Notes: generated by a model from the letters alone, not told the origin. A stretch of DNA of 64,000 bases from Viridothelium virens (GCA_010094025.1 ML991842.1:1-64000); one strand, 5' to 3'; shown: positions 1 to 12,023, numbered from the stretch's first letter. Translations and numbers: made by a program.

Positions 1-1334
1 TATACACCTCGAATGAATGAGATGAGAGGTTCTCCCTAGGTGAAAATAGCTTCATGCGCAGGAGGTGCGGAAGGAGAAGCATAAGATCCCTGCGATATTT
101 GGCAGGGGGGCTATGGGCTAGATTATAGAGTGGTAATTGGCTATGGTATGGTGGTACTAGGTAGGCACCTCCGTACTTTACGATTGGCCGCTGCCAGAGT
201 TCAAACACCACAGGGATTCAGGTTGTTTCCTATGCCCTAGCAAGGATCTGAGCAATCACTCTTTGGTAACCGACGAATTGCAGAAGGCAACCAGACAAAA
301 AAGATAGAATTGAAGTGGATCGCTTAGTCCTAGCCCCTTGGAAATTCTGATCATCATACCTAGGATGAACGATCGCAATGAGACCTTGTCAGGAGACATC
401 GTTTACAATTCAGGAAGATTCTCTATACGAAGCTCGAGAGTGGCTATGTTACGTCAGAGAGCTATCTTGTCCGTAAGAAATGTGGCTACCAGAAAAAAAA
501 GCAAAGCATCCTATTGGGTAGGCGCAGCTTCTAGAACTCCGGTTCACTGCTGAACCTCTCGTACCGTTCTTGGCGCGGTTTCCTAACACGTCCATAAGCA
601 ATTCTGCATGCGCGACCAATTCCCAATTCGCAATCGCCAAGCATTTATTGGATGGAATTACTATCTTGTCTCTACGCAACTGCTCGCGAAGACATTCTAT
701 GCTTCTAAAATGCCCATGGATTGCTTGCTTTAAGTTTGGACCGTCGCACATAGACAAAACGACGTTACATAACTCCATACTACCTAACTCGTCAAGATAT
801 TTGGTAACATCAAATACCGGTCACTAGTGTTACACGCACCGCAGGGCTAATTGTGTTGATACGGAAAAATGCGTCCATTTCTTAGTCGTTCGTCGGTGAA
901 AGCTACCTATTCTAGGCCGCTCTCTTGAGAAGCTCAGCCTCAGAAATGTGGTGACGGCATGGCAGGTACGAATTGAATAAGACCTTGTCTTTGAGCAATA
1001 ATTCCTCTGGTCAGCAATACAATCGGTTTAACCTCTCTGTCTCATTTCTTCCATAGTCTTGCACTTCTTTCTAATACTTTGACGTGGTAGACAAGGATCA
1101 AAGAGAGCCCTGATAAAGTGATTGGTCCATTCGTTCTATATCGTATTTCTTAGCGTCTGTTTTGGGCGACTGAGACATTTAGAATCTCACCGTACACCTT
1201 CGAATATTTAGGAGAGAGGCAAGCTCTCAGCAAAACCGTTCAGTTGCACCCGCCGCCAAAAGGTACCATCAAACTCTTACAAAGATCATCAAACCCTAGA
1301 CTTGAGCGGCTGACCACAAACTCCATCGCGAAAA
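1..1334. other. Intergenic, no gene seen
   Basis: Mixed-composition DNA with only short open frames on both strands, none with recognisable domains or convincing splice partners. No tRNA A/B-box pair or long repeat was seen. Confidence 0.5.
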
Positions 1335-1860
1335 CTATGCGGTCAGTTCAGTCTCGTACAAGCTCACAAGCACCTGAGTTAACAATCGTAGTTTCCTCAT
1401 GTCTTTCCTCCTCCTAATGTTCGCTCTGGTCACATCATGTGCACCACTCCCAACCGCACCATTGCTACCCTCAGTATCCTCATTGACAACTGGTACAGAT
1501 GGATTCTCATTCTCGACGAGCTCCATAGGATCTAGCATTAGCGACTTCATTCGCCATGCCATTTCCTCTAAGACTCCTGTCAACCCCGTTGAGAAGATTT
1601 ACCGAGGCTCAAAGTCCGTTTTCAAGGATAATGCTGCGACCTCTCAGCAAAGTGAAATCTCCAAAGTGTTGGCAATCTCGAGTGAGTGCTCGTTCTGGAC
1701 AGGATGTCAATGGATTAGAGCGTACACAAAACCTCCTGTCGAATCCTCGAATCCGGATTGTACAAGCCAATCGTCAATACAGATGGGTGATAGAGGATGT
1801 GTCCCAGACGGCGCATCCTTGGGTCGGAAGGGTTCGGAAGGAAGGGTGTCTGACATGAAG
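1335..1860 (-). CDS. Possible small orphan gene or remnant
   Basis: Two coding-looking stretches lie on the minus strand. The upstream one opens at an ATG near 1856 (starts MSDTLPSEPF, contains IDDWLVQSGFEDSTGG). The downstream one runs from about 1556 to the stop at 1335 (VLEEMAWRMKSLM, then ANIRRRKDMRKLRLL and ETELTA at the end). Amino-acid texture is that of a soluble helical protein, but I could not find GT-AG borders that join the two in frame, so this may be a decayed gene, a gene with an intron I missed, or chance. No family recognised. Confidence 0.3.
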
Positions 1861-2043
1861 GATCTAATATGGAGTACGATATGGGAATGAGATGAATGAA
1901 ATGGTGAAGCTAACATTGTTCTTATAATAAATGAAGTATGCAAGATACGAAAAACCCACTTTCCCAAATGTGCTAGAAGAGAGGAAAAGGAACTTGCGAC
2001 ACTGAACGGACAGACTGCCGCCTGATGGAAGAATCTACTTCAT

Positions 2044-2228
2044 ACCTTACCGCCGTTGGGGGGGTTCCTCAACTGGTCATCAGTATAATGTTATTTCAAC
2101 TTTACTGTTACGACCTTGTTGGCCCATGTTAACGCGGCATTAACACGGACCAACAAGGTCATAACAGTGAGACTGAGGTAACATTGTATTGATGACCAGT
2201 TGAGGAACCCCCCCAACGGCGGTAAGGT
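2044..2228. mobile_element. Foldback/MITE-like perfect hairpin, about 185 bp
   Basis: The two halves are near-perfect reverse complements of each other: each arm is about 90 nt with a tiny central loop near 2134-2140. The outer 40 nt or so of each arm (with a run of seven G or C) match without mismatch, while a handful of mismatches, mostly transitions, lie nearer the centre. A TA dinucleotide at 2048-2049 and at 2223-2224 fits a Tc1/mariner-style TA target duplication around 2050-2222, with the flanking CCT/AGG extending the palindrome. It encodes nothing. No second copy is in the window. Known family: non-autonomous DNA transposons (MITEs) of fungi; assignment is inference. Confidence 0.7.
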
Positions 2229-2531
2229 CCCATTCAGCAACAGATTGGTGCACTAACCAAGTCGGACAGGGGCTTGCGTCCTCCCACGAATATACTAGTC
2301 GCCAAGTAATCGATCATCCATCAGCCGTCCTCTCAGACAATGAAGACAGCATCACGTAAGACAACACCGCAGCACAATCCTCTCAATCGACAAACCGAGA
2401 GCCCTTCTCCCGTCCCTCGACCCTTCCCACCTCCATTGTCTCCAAGCCAGCCCATCGCCAGAGCGTTTCTATCTTTCGTCACCAAAGGGGCCCCATCCTA
2501 CTCCACCCCTCTCTCTCCTCCAAACTCCTTC

Positions 2532-2984
2532 CTACATCATCCCCACCCCAACCACCACCACGCCCGCACCCACAACTGCCATGCCTCCTAACCCTACCAC
2601 GCCCTCTGCCCCACCCCTCCCCACCCCCGGCGCTGCCCCCGTCGCCTCCGCCAACGCGACGCTCGTCGCGCTCGCCAGCAGCGAACTGCTTACGCTATCG
2701 CTGACGGTGGTGCCTGCGCTGGTGAGGCTTGAATACAGGACTGAGGCGACGCTGTCAATGGAACTCGCAATGCTGGATGCGCTGGAGGAGCCTGAGGCAC
2801 CTGAGGTCGAGAGGGAGGACAGGGCGGAAGCGACGGCGGCGGTGATGGCTGGGAGGGGGTCGTTGGAGGTCGAGCCGGTAGTGACGGTGGTGGTTTGGTC
2901 GTTGTGGTTGTGGTGCGCGGCGAGGGTGAGGAAGGGGGTGGTGAGGAGGGTGAGGAGGAGGACAGAAGGGGAGGCGAGGTGCAT
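2532..2984 (-). CDS. Serine-rich GPI-anchored-type cell wall protein
   Basis: A 150-residue single-exon protein with secretory architecture. Residues 1-22 form a signal peptide (MHLASPSVLLLTLL... ending LAA), followed by a His/Thr/Asp stretch, then a Ser/Ala/Thr-rich body (about 35-115) that would be O-mannosylated. A Gly/Ala spacer leads to a C-terminal hydrophobic run (about 130-150, GVVGLGGMAVVGAGVVVVG) that resembles a GPI-attachment signal. No Cys and no catalytic domain. The length and layout match small structural mannoproteins of the ascomycete cell wall. The opposite strand also has an open frame here because the codons are GC-rich, but it has no signal or domain. Specific family not recognised. 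Confidence 0.6.
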   Translation of the reverse strand: MHLASPSVLLLTLLTTPFLTLAAHHNHNDQTTTVTTGSTSNDPLPAITAAVASALSSLSTSGASGSSSASSIASSIDSVASVLYSSLTSAGTTVSDSVSSSLLASATSVALAEATGAAPGVGRGGAEGVVGLGGMAVVGAGVVVVGVGMM

Positions 2985-4482
2985 TTTTGTGGTGGTGGGT
3001 TGTCAGAGAGAGACACTCCGAGCGAGGGAGTTGAGGAATTGATGATACGAGGGTTTAGAGGTTTGAAGGATGAGATTTGAATTGGTGAGAGGGAGATAAG
3101 TAAAGAGTTACTGGGGAGGTCCGGAGTTGATCGAAGAAATAGAAAGAGAAGTCATGAATTTTGTATGGAGGGATAAAAGCTGTAGAAATATTTCTCTACC
3201 TTTGAGCGTTCAAGGTTGTGCTCATCCGATATATAGACATCTGTAAGTTATCATTGCCTATCTCTATTCATTACAGTCCTAAGAGAATCTTTCAGCAAGG
3301 CTAACTCGCTGTAGTAATCTACGCGTTAAGGCTGAGCTAAGTTTGGCCAATGATCATTTAGCCCGCCTAAATTCGAGCAAAGTATGGCCATAGTAGGTAT
3401 TGTACTGCGACAAATTTACGTCAGTGATCTTCTCGCAAGGGCGCTTCAGCTAATATACTTCAATTTGAGGTGTATGGAGGAAGATGTTGGCAGTACGGAG
3501 TACGGTAGGAAGGGTTAGGAAGCTGATGCGAAACGCGTTGTGGAACCCTCATCTCAACTTGGCAAGACACTAATACAACTCGAGTGAGGGTCACGACCAA
3601 GCTGACATTTGCCTGCGCAAGGTAAACTCATCACGGGGCTGTGCTGAGCCGGGACCGTACCTGGCAATTGAAGCCGAGCATGTGAGGCACGTATTCCGTT
3701 GGTCCGTCGCGTGCAGTAGGTACGGTATGTCGACTGTTGTCCATCCCGCGGTGCCGCAGTGCACGCTTGTTCTGCCACATGGCTGCCGAACTCGGCGGTT
3801 TTGCTTACGCCATTGAGTCCAGATCGCGTGCAGATAGGAGCGTGACATTTGAGCGGGACTATCGTGTGGCGTAAAACCTCCAGACTGCCATCTTCATAGC
3901 CACTCGCGCCACCGATGGATCGTGCGCGAAAAAATTAACAACCCCCTTTTACAGATTTAGCATAGATGGTGTTGAGTACTCGTGTTCCTCGCATCGACTT
4001 TTCCAAAAGCTAGCGTACCAGCCCTGGCTTTCGTTGTAACCACTCGGCAGTTACAGAAGGGCCGACTCAGGCCATTGTTGAGGAGCATGCAGCGACTGAA
4101 GCGAGTAGCCTCATCTGACGACAGGCCAGTCTGTGACTCCGTCTTTGTGATAATGTCTGTGAATATCTCTCATCAATCGTTGTGACTGTGATGCGGAGTG
4201 ACGTGTGTTTTCGATGTACAGGACCTTGAAAGAATGCAGGATTCTGCAGACAAATCCATTTTGCCGACGAAAGACAAGGATAAAGATGGATGAAGGCGCA
4301 TTAGTGCTTTGCTTAAACGAGTCATGTCTCGACTGGCGATCCTTGATCGCTTGCGACTTGCGACTCAATGGGAAAAGCTTCTTAACGGTTGCTTGTTTCA
4401 ATTTTTCTGAAACATTAGGGTTATATGCATACAAGTCTATACACAGGAGATTCGTTACTACAGTATCAATCAATCACAGCCT
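2985..4482. other. Intergenic, no gene supported
   Basis: About 1.5 kb between the wall protein promoter and the 3' end of the rhodopsin-domain gene. One copy of the recurrent palindrome TACGGAGTAC sits at 3494-3503. Short open frames on either strand lack domains. Confidence 0.5.
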
Positions 4483-5752
4483 CTAGACCTTCTTCACAGC
4501 GCATAAGCCGCCGTTTTCCATCAGCTCCATCTCTTCATAGGTCACCTCCACACTTTTGCTTATGATGTTTTGCTGACCTTCCACTGGGCTGTCATCACTG
4601 CTCTCCGATCTATCACGCCAACTCTTGCCAAGGCCACTGCGTTTTGGGGGTTCTCGTGGTTGACCAGTAATCGTAGTCACTGTACCTTGAGGCCGAATTT
4701 CGAGATCTGGCCTCAGCTGCCCGAGGTCGCCTGATCTTCTGCGGATGTAGCCCTGCATCCTCGGAGCAGACCCGCGACCGCCAAGCATCATAGAACTGTC
4801 ACGGCTATTACTTGTGAGTCCAGCTCGAATCATGATGCGATTAAAAAGAGGTCGTAGCGTTGCCAAACATCCGGCTCTGCAAATCGTTAGCGAGTTCAAG
4901 GTGTAGGGTAGTCATAGAGAAACCCACGTGATGCCAATTCCAGGTTCAACAGTAGACCACAAGGCGATACCAGCCGTTGACCATAGAAAATCATCGCTTT
5001 GCCTGAGTCCTTCGGTAAAGGGAATCCTCACAATCGTTGCGGTGCTGCCAATGGCAGCAAAAGAGAGGATGCCAGCAACAATAGCTTTGATCTTTCTGTT
5101 CATTGACAGGTTTCGGACGATGAAAATAGGGAGAATCCCCAGTGTCCAGTCAGCAATAGTGTTGAGCGCGCCCGCAGTGTAAGTAGCCTTCACCATGGCG
5201 TCTGCAGAGAAGCAATGGGGTCCAGTGTTCGGTCTCAAATTAGCCCACCACTCCGATGGAGGTCGACATTGGAAGATTGCCAGGAATATGTAGAACGTGC
5301 CAAAGATAGCGGTTGAGACCATCACGAGGCGAATGATCCAGATATGAACCTTGACAACGGCAATCCGTAAGAGGAATTGGCCGATTGCAATCTTAAGAAA
5401 GCAGCTACAAGAGATGTAGAAGAGCTCACAGAACCACCAGAACTGGGACAAACGGGTCAGACAAGAATCGTTTTCACATCCGCGTGCACAGCCATTGACG
5501 TACCTTAAGAGCTATCATCGCTTTGTGTGGTTCAAGATCAACCATATGATGACCGGTACCATTCGCAAGTCCTCCAAGCTGACACACTAGATAGGCGGTA
5601 AACAATACCAATGTAACGATCATAAGGATGTCATCGGTCCCGAACGACTTGAGCATGACCGCTCTCACATAAACCCGCAGTGAGACGGTGATCCATGTTA
5701 TTATGAAGAACAAAATATTGACAGCGAGAATCGAGTGGGCTTTGCTTTCCAT
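4483..5752 (-). CDS. Rhodopsin-domain (Pth11/SAT4-like) seven-helix membrane protein
   Basis: Three exons (5752-5504, 5442-4928, 4876-4483) with 61- and 51-nt introns give 385 residues. Seven hydrophobic segments occupy roughly residues 8-255, beginning with ILAVNILFFIITWITVSLRV. The extracellular loop Cys motifs (FQCRPPSEWW and GPHCF) and the late signature ALWSTVEPGIGI followed by ATLRPLF are those of the fungal rhodopsin-domain family (PF20684), which includes Pth11-like receptors but lacks an N-terminal CFEM domain here. The cytosolic tail (about 260-385) is polar and Ser/Arg-rich. Start chosen at the ATG just before the first helix; the frame stays open further upstream, so a longer N-terminus is possible. 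Ligand unknown; role as a plasma-membrane sensor is inference. Confidence 0.85.
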
Positions 5753-7643
5753 AACAGACCGGGTATCATCCAGCAGACTCCAGATTCCGACACCAAGGGC
5801 GAGTAGTAATGGGGTTGAAAGGGACGAGGAAGGACTGAAAGAGGATATCAGGGTTTTGAGCCGCGAGATGTATTTCTACATACGGACTGGAGCCGCGCGC
5901 ATCAGGGCCAAAACGGATGTCGCCGTCTGGGACAGACAGAATTAATGCTTGACAGAGAAGTGGGGCCATCAGTAGACGCTGCTCAATTGAGACTCATCGG
6001 TAGTTGAAACAGCCTTCCATCCCCAAACTCTAAAATGGCTCGAATGCCCGGGCCTGCTTCTAGTCACAACTGAAGACTGACCAAGGCTTGTGTAGGCTAA
6101 GGCCGAGCCAGAGTTGTTCAAGTTCAATGTCACTGATGAGCGCCCAGGAATTCTCCCCAGCTCTTCCCATCTCATATTCCAAATTAGCTTGTGTGAGTCT
6201 AGTCTTTCGTAGCTCCAAGAGGCTTGGCCGATGGCTTGACATTAGCTACGGGTCAGAAAGGTCTAGTCCAGGGACGAGGAGGCATGATTCCGCCATTCAG
6301 GAACGCAGAGAAAACCTAGGCTTGTTAAATTCCGATTGGCCAAGCTGATGGAGATTGCCGGCAGGGGATTCCTAACCGAGGTATCCGTTTCTGCATGCGA
6401 AGTGACTTGCTTGTGACGCACGGTGGCCTACCGAAGAGTTTGAGATAATCCATTCAGGACTAGGCAGGAAAAGAAGCTCTTTTAGCGAATTGAAAGCGTT
6501 GAAATGACGGAGGTTTCGTGGAGGCCCGGCACCTCATTCGTTATTGCCGTTCTAGCGCCAAAATTTCTCATAGGCAAAATAAGCCAGACGTCGCTCGGAA
6601 CTTTTGCCTCACTAGAGCCCTTGGCAGTCAACTGCACAAATGTCGCCCAAGAAGCCGAGTTCCCCAGCACGCGGATCTTGCCATTCTGACAGCTGGTCGC
6701 CAAAGGCGTTTCAGAAGCGACGTAGAAATCTTCAAGCCTCATATCGCTACTGCAATAGAGTTAACCTAAACGGGGGAGATCATGCTGAGGACCAACTTTA
6801 TCGTCCCTGAGACCACTCAAGCAGGAATGTCAATCGACATAAGATGAAACGACGTCACGTACCTGCAGCTCTAGGCAAGCAAGAGGGCATGCATATTGCC
6901 AAAAGCTCTTGAAACACGGAAACTGCATACACTCAGATTCTGGGATAGGGAGATGTCAGACCGTTGCATGGGCTCCGACTCTGGGTAAGATAGCCAGCAG
7001 CTGGACTTGCGATTGACTCGGCCGTTGAAACCAGCTGTCATACTGAGCCTGGGGCTTCTCAAGATGCAGAGATCAGTCCAGACCCAGGATTGTCGTGCTG
7101 AAGTAAGGTGTGATTTGAGGGGTCCCACACCGGCTGCGAGCAACTTGTCGATTGCGCGATCTCCCACCCAACGGGGTGCTTTGTCTGCGCGGCTACACCC
7201 TATTGAAGTTGGAGCGGCCGCTCAAACATAGTGCTAAATCTTATTGAGGCCCTCCCAAATCATATAAGACCCGAACGTCCAGATAGCTCTTTTATACATT
7301 CTTATGAGACCAATTGTTCAGTGTTGAGCCACAATCCAGAGACAATCTTACGTGACAGGGGCTGGGCCAAGTTTCCGCCTCCCGCCACGCCCGCTTTTAC
7401 GACGTCACGTCCCAGGCTTACGAGATGTGAAAAGATCCAATGTGTTGTATTGGACTGTAGAATCAGTAGACCTTGTAACTTATCTGCTGCCTAAGTCTTC
7501 TCTTGATCTATTAGCTCCTAGATTCGAACTCCGAGCCCTATTAGTAGGCACTGGCAATAACATCGAGGCTTTTTGTATCACGTTGACCGCACCTTTTGGA
7601 AAGCGGTGTATCACAAACCCACAGTTCATTGGTCTACTAGAAG
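5753..7643. other. Long intergenic region, no gene supported
   Basis: About 1.9 kb. Two short minus-strand frames (6060-6242 and 6482-6742) have protein-like texture but no domain, start context or splice partner I can defend; they may be remnants. The last part carries the promoter of the GH64 gene. Confidence 0.4.
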
Positions 7644-8759
7644 ATGCCCGAGTCTTTACAAATTGCCCTTCAGAATAGAACAGATTCTGCCCATGTATTT
7701 GCATACATCACAGGCATAGCTATACAAAACAATGGAGCTCGAGTGTTGCTCAAAGCCAACGGACAAGACCTCTATTACCCGTCCAATCCACCTGGGATCG
7801 GCACTCCCCTCGCTGAGGATTGTGCCATACCATTAGGTCCACCCGGAAACACAGTCTCAGTAAATATCCCCCAAATCGCCGGCGGCCGTCTCTGGTTCTC
7901 CCAAGATAGCAAACTCACCTTCCTTTTAAACCCCGGCCCCGCCCTTGTCGAACCCTCCGTCCTCAACCCTACCGATCCAAACGCCAATGTTAATTTTGGC
8001 TTCTGCGAATTTACCCTCAACAACGACCAACTCTTCGCCAACATTAGCTACGTCGATTTCGCCTCGGCAATTCCCATTGCACTCACCCTTGAATCCAAAT
8101 CCGGCTCCACCCAGCATGTCGCAGGGACGCCTTCAAACGGTCTCGATCTCATCTGTGACGGCCTCCGCGCACAAGCCCAGCGAGATGGCCAACCCTGGGA
8201 TAAACTCATCGTAACGAAAGACGGCAAGCCCTTACGCGCCCTGAATCCGACACACGGCAACGCAGTCGGCGCTTCTTTCGACGGTTACTTCGAGCCATAT
8301 ATCGACGCCGTGTGGGAAAAGTATGAGGCCACCTCAGTTCAGATCAATACCCAGGCTGCTCCCGGAGTACTCCCCGGTACTGTGCATCCCTGGAATCAAC
8401 AACTCATCATAGGTGGCCAACCATTCTCCAAGCCCACCACGGCAGACGTTCTGGGCTGTAATTCCGGTCCATTCACCACGGGTCCAGACGCGACGCGGAA
8501 TGCGATTATACCAAGGCTTGCGGCGGCGTTTTGTAGGAGTGCGCTGCTGGAGACGGAGCAGCATCCGAGCCCACCAGAGACGTTCTGGAAGGGAGAGAGG
8601 ACGAATCATTATGCGAGGATTGTGCATGAGGTGAACAGGGACGGGAAAGGCTATGCGTTCGCGTATGACGACGTGCAGCCGGATGAGGGCGAGGATCAGA
8701 GTGGGAAAGTGAACGACGGTAATCCGAGGCTGTGGACGGTGACGGTGGGAGGAAGATGA
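7644..8759 (+). CDS. GH64 beta-1,3-glucanase
   Basis: Single-exon protein of 371 residues covering essentially a whole glycoside hydrolase family 64 domain (thaumatin-like barrel plus alpha/beta domain). The family acts on beta-1,3-glucan, releasing laminaripentaose. The expected catalytic acids are visible as Glu122 (in FCEFT) and Asp138 (in YVDF), 16 residues apart, the same spacing as Glu154/Asp170 in the Streptomyces matensis enzyme (recalled). Other family-like segments are GRLWFS near 82 and PSNGLDLICDGL near 165. The ATG at 7644 gives MPESLQIALQ, which is not a signal peptide, so the protein is either cytosolic, secreted by another route, or has an unseen upstream exon. Substrate could be its own wall or that of other fungi. 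Confidence 0.85.
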   Translation: MPESLQIALQNRTDSAHVFAYITGIAIQNNGARVLLKANGQDLYYPSNPPGIGTPLAEDCAIPLGPPGNTVSVNIPQIAGGRLWFSQDSKLTFLLNPGPALVEPSVLNPTDPNANVNFGFCEFTLNNDQLFANISYVDFASAIPIALTLESKSGSTQHVAGTPSNGLDLICDGLRAQAQRDGQPWDKLIVTKDGKPLRALNPTHGNAVGASFDGYFEPYIDAVWEKYEATSVQINTQAAPGVLPGTVHPWNQQLIIGGQPFSKPTTADVLGCNSGPFTTGPDATRNAIIPRLAAAFCRSALLETEQHPSPPETFWKGERTNHYARIVHEVNRDGKGYAFAYDDVQPDEGEDQSGKVNDGNPRLWTVTVGGR

Positions 8760-9520
8760 AGCGGGCAGCCGGTGGAGGGGTCGAGCTGGCGGTTCGTAAC
8801 GTATTCGGAGTATCGCGATCAGGTAGCTCGGACTTGAGGTATCTGTAATGTGTCAGGTAAACGAAGAACAAAGAGCAATGTGAAGTCAGCAGACATTTGA
8901 TAGGTGCCTGATACTAATAAAAGGTAACCCAGCTTGGGAAAATCGGATGTGTCCTGAGGTTGATATAGCGATCTGAGCCTATGCCATTGGTAGATTGCCA
9001 CCGGCTACCTCCGAATGCCCGCCCATTAGACTGGGCGAGGGCATGACCCGGGTAGATCACCATCGACAGGCACGATGATCGGTCTCCCGCTCAGATTATA
9101 CCAACCTCAGGACACACCAAAAGATGGTGGTGAAGGAGAAGGACAGGTTCGAAGACGCGAAGTTGAGAAATTTACATAGAACCACCGTGCACAGACCTCG
9201 CCACTGTGTGATTGCGTGAGTCAACAGGCAGCAAACAACCTTAGTTGCGGTAAGATTGAGCGATGTGTCTTGTGATGGATGTGTGTCTTGTACTATAGCG
9301 TGGTGCTGTGTATCGTACTGGCAGTTTCGGCCGCCATATAGAGTATCTCACCCACCTCACCCATGAGCCATGACATCACTTCCTTCGCTCACTTCACCAA
9401 GGAGTGTAAAATGCAATGTCTGTGCTACAGTATTCAAGACGGCTTAATCCGTAATCCCGCAAATTCCGGGTCTGTCAATAAATTCTGCCCTAAATTCAAG
9501 GAGAAGGATACGCTACAGTA
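8760..9520. other. Intergenic, no gene seen
   Basis: Lies between the 3' end of the GH64 gene and an orphan minus-strand candidate. A small imperfect hairpin occurs near 9013-9045. No coding support. Confidence 0.5.
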
Positions 9521-9936
9521 TTAAGAAAGAACTTCAAGAAATTTCCTCGATGCCCTTTTCCAGCTCTTGTTTCCAGCGACCTTCGAGATGCATATGACTT
9601 TCAAGTACTGCTGACGTTCGTAGGTAACTGTCTGGCACTCTGGATGGTCTATCTCGCCTTGTATACGACAGCAGTAGTCAGCTCCCTGAGAGTAGAATAA
9701 TGGCTGGAGCTGTTCGTGTGAGAGGATACCATTCATCCTCTTCACCACCCTTCTCGTCCACTTGCACCCCTCACCACCGCCATCGCCTCCCCCGCACCTT
9801 TCTCCCCGTCCATCTTCGCCGTATCATCCTCCAGCACCTGCTGCTCTATAGCAAACACCTCCTGTTCCGCCATGCTGACGCCGCCAGACGCCGCCCCCTG
9901 TCCATTATCGCCGTCCCCGAGCTCCCACAGCCGCAT
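9521..9936 (-). CDS. Hypothetical small protein, two-exon model
   Basis: Minus-strand model with exons 9936-9838 and 9760-9521 (77-nt intron) gives 112 residues. The C-terminal exon has strong protein texture (LQPLFYSQGADYCC, then EIDHPECQTVTYERQQYLKV and a basic end SWKRASRKFLEVLS). The first exon contains CDMRLWELGDGDNG when read from just upstream, where a good acceptor (9956-9955) with a CTAAC branch-point-like sequence suggests a further 5' exon I could not place. No family recognised; the coding call rests on composition and frame-consistent splice sites. Confidence 0.4.
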
Positions 9937-9961
9937 ATCGCAGCCACGCCTCTTCTGAGTA

Positions 9962-11699
9962 GAGTGCTGTTAGGGATTCGCCGCGCCGAGCCAGGCAGAG
10001 CAGAGGTAGAGTAAGTTGAGAGCTAGCCCGTCAGAGCGCTGGTAGATTCATCGTGTGGTTTTTTCATTCTAAGTTTGAGCTGCCGCTTGCTGATAGACCA
10101 TACGGTACGGAGTACCTAAAAGTAGGTGTCGAACCTGAGGCTGCACAGAGTAGGTCAGATTCGGTGATTTTGACACCAAGACGAGGTCGTTGTCCAATTA
10201 TTTTAGGTGTAGTACTAGGCGCAGGGTGTTTGGTGTCAAGCCTTAATTTCAGAGGTCATCAGACAGACTTCCATAGCCTAGATAGATCTATAGAGTTCTC
10301 TGCCATGATGGAGTTGCATCCGAAGTTAGAAAATAGTCCCCTCTTGCAAAGTTTTCTACGTCGTACCGTGCATCACATTGTGGTGTACTGAGTTGTAGAA
10401 GTTGGCTGCATGATGAAGGTCGCTTTGATAACATCAATCGAGCTTTGAATTTGTACGGCGATCATATTAAGACTATGTAAATCCATGCTTAATGACATGA
10501 AACCTTTATCCCTAACCGGATCTCCACCACGAGATGAACGGGCAAGAATCTTTGACAATCCGATCGGTTATTGAGAAGGCCGCAAAAGAAGGGATTCGGA
10601 CCTACATAAGGTAGATAGCATAGCCTATACCTATCCATGCGGTATTGGAGTTAGTATACATTAGGCTTGTCTGGCTCGTGTGGGAACTGCTTGGGAGTCG
10701 GTGATATGATGCGATAGGAGGCGTATGATTTGGCTGACCGTAGTGAGACTCCGCTTCGATGACTTCTATCTGGTGAAGTGACACTGCCTTCTGTAAGACG
10801 GGAGAATCGTTGCTCAAACGGTGCAGCTCATCGGCAGGAGAGGATTCAACAAACATCAAATGTGTCTGATCGAAGTGGAAATTTTACAAAGAATTTTCGG
10901 GTAACCTTTACCCAGTGAAGTCGCTTTGATGATAATTTTCATCACGAGGTTTTACTTCATTTGTGCGAGATCTCCTGGCGAGCAATAGCTGAATGATGTT
11001 TCATACGTCGATCGAGCGCGAGGTATCTGTATTGCTCATGAATAGAGTTGACCTGAAGAAAGCTCCTCAGCGACAAAGCGTACAGGGAGATTCGGTTGAG
11101 TCGTACAGATGTTTCCCGAGGGGCAGTGCCGATGTCAAGACGTAAAGTATCTGACGAGTGCAAGGCCTTAAAACAACGCAAGGCGCAGTTGCTCATCCGG
11201 GTACATGTGACGAAGCGGCGGTTCATGAATCGAGCAGAGGACGTGTTCTTGATCAGTCGACCCGTGTTTTTCATAACGGTCGGTGCGTATGACTTGTTTC
11301 AGACTCTTAATAATGATATCATGTTGTCCCGTTCCATGAAGGCTGGTATAGAATAGTGTATTACTGCATCAAGCTTAGGCCATGAGATGGAAACGTTCCA
11401 TCTAACAATGCCATGAGGATCAATAGACCGGAACGAAGGTGGGATTTGACAACGGCATTCGGACGCAGATGTGGTCATTGAAGCTTCTGATCTCGATGTG
11501 ACTAAGAGTTTCAGCTACCTCCTCACCATTTTCCCCGTTGAACCTCCAGTTTACAGTCTCCGCAGAGGAATGGCCTGCAGCCTTCAATATCTGCATTGAA
11601 AATGGTCCCTAGTCACATCTCCACGCAATTCCATCAGGGGCTCCTCACCACCATTTCCGTCATCACTACAGGATCCCTCGGAGACCTAATTTTTGGCCT
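9962..11699. other. Intergenic, no gene supported
   Basis: About 1.7 kb with short overlapping frames on both strands and no domain. One TACGGAGTAC palindrome at 10106-10115. Confidence 0.5.
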
Positions 11700-12023
11700 C
11701 TACGACCCACGGCCACCACGACTGCCTCGCCCACCGCGGCCATAACCACCTCGACCACCACGTTTTCCAACACGACCACGACCGCCTTGTCCTTGCCCTC
11801 CTCGACCGCCTCGTTCACCGCGTTTGGTGAAGTCTTGCATAGCGTTGCGCACCTCCTGTCGAAAGTGCATTGAGTTCGGAACACCGCTGGGGGCCCCTTG
11901 GAGTTGAGTTTGTCTTCTCTGGAGTGCTACCCTTAGATCCTTCCCCCCTTTTGTGGTGGTCCTAAAGCCCTTCACCACAGTGTCTTTGAATGGATGGGAG
12001 TTGACGGACCCACTTTCAGGAAG
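11700..12023 (-). other. In-frame RGG-rich extension behind the helicase TAG
   Basis: Directly downstream of the helicase TAG (12026-12024) the same reading frame stays open for 107 further codons, to a TAG at 11702-11700. The extension starts LPESGSVNSHPFKD, passes a helical basic part (RVALQRRQTQLQG, RQEVRNAMQDFTKRGE) and ends in an RGG/RG box (about ten RG repeats). Such boxes bind RNA and are common C-terminal tails of RNA helicases. The frame agreement and composition say it was or is part of the helicase, reached by stop-codon read-through, or cut off by a nonsense mutation or sequencing error. Confidence 0.65.

Noticed and set aside
2581-3042. 153-codon plus-strand frame
   Set aside because: Overlaps the GPI-type protein on the minus strand, which has a signal peptide and anchor; the plus frame has neither.
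7515-7545. tRNA B-box-like GTTCGAATC on the minus strand
   Set aside because: No A box at the right distance and no cloverleaf pairing upstream.
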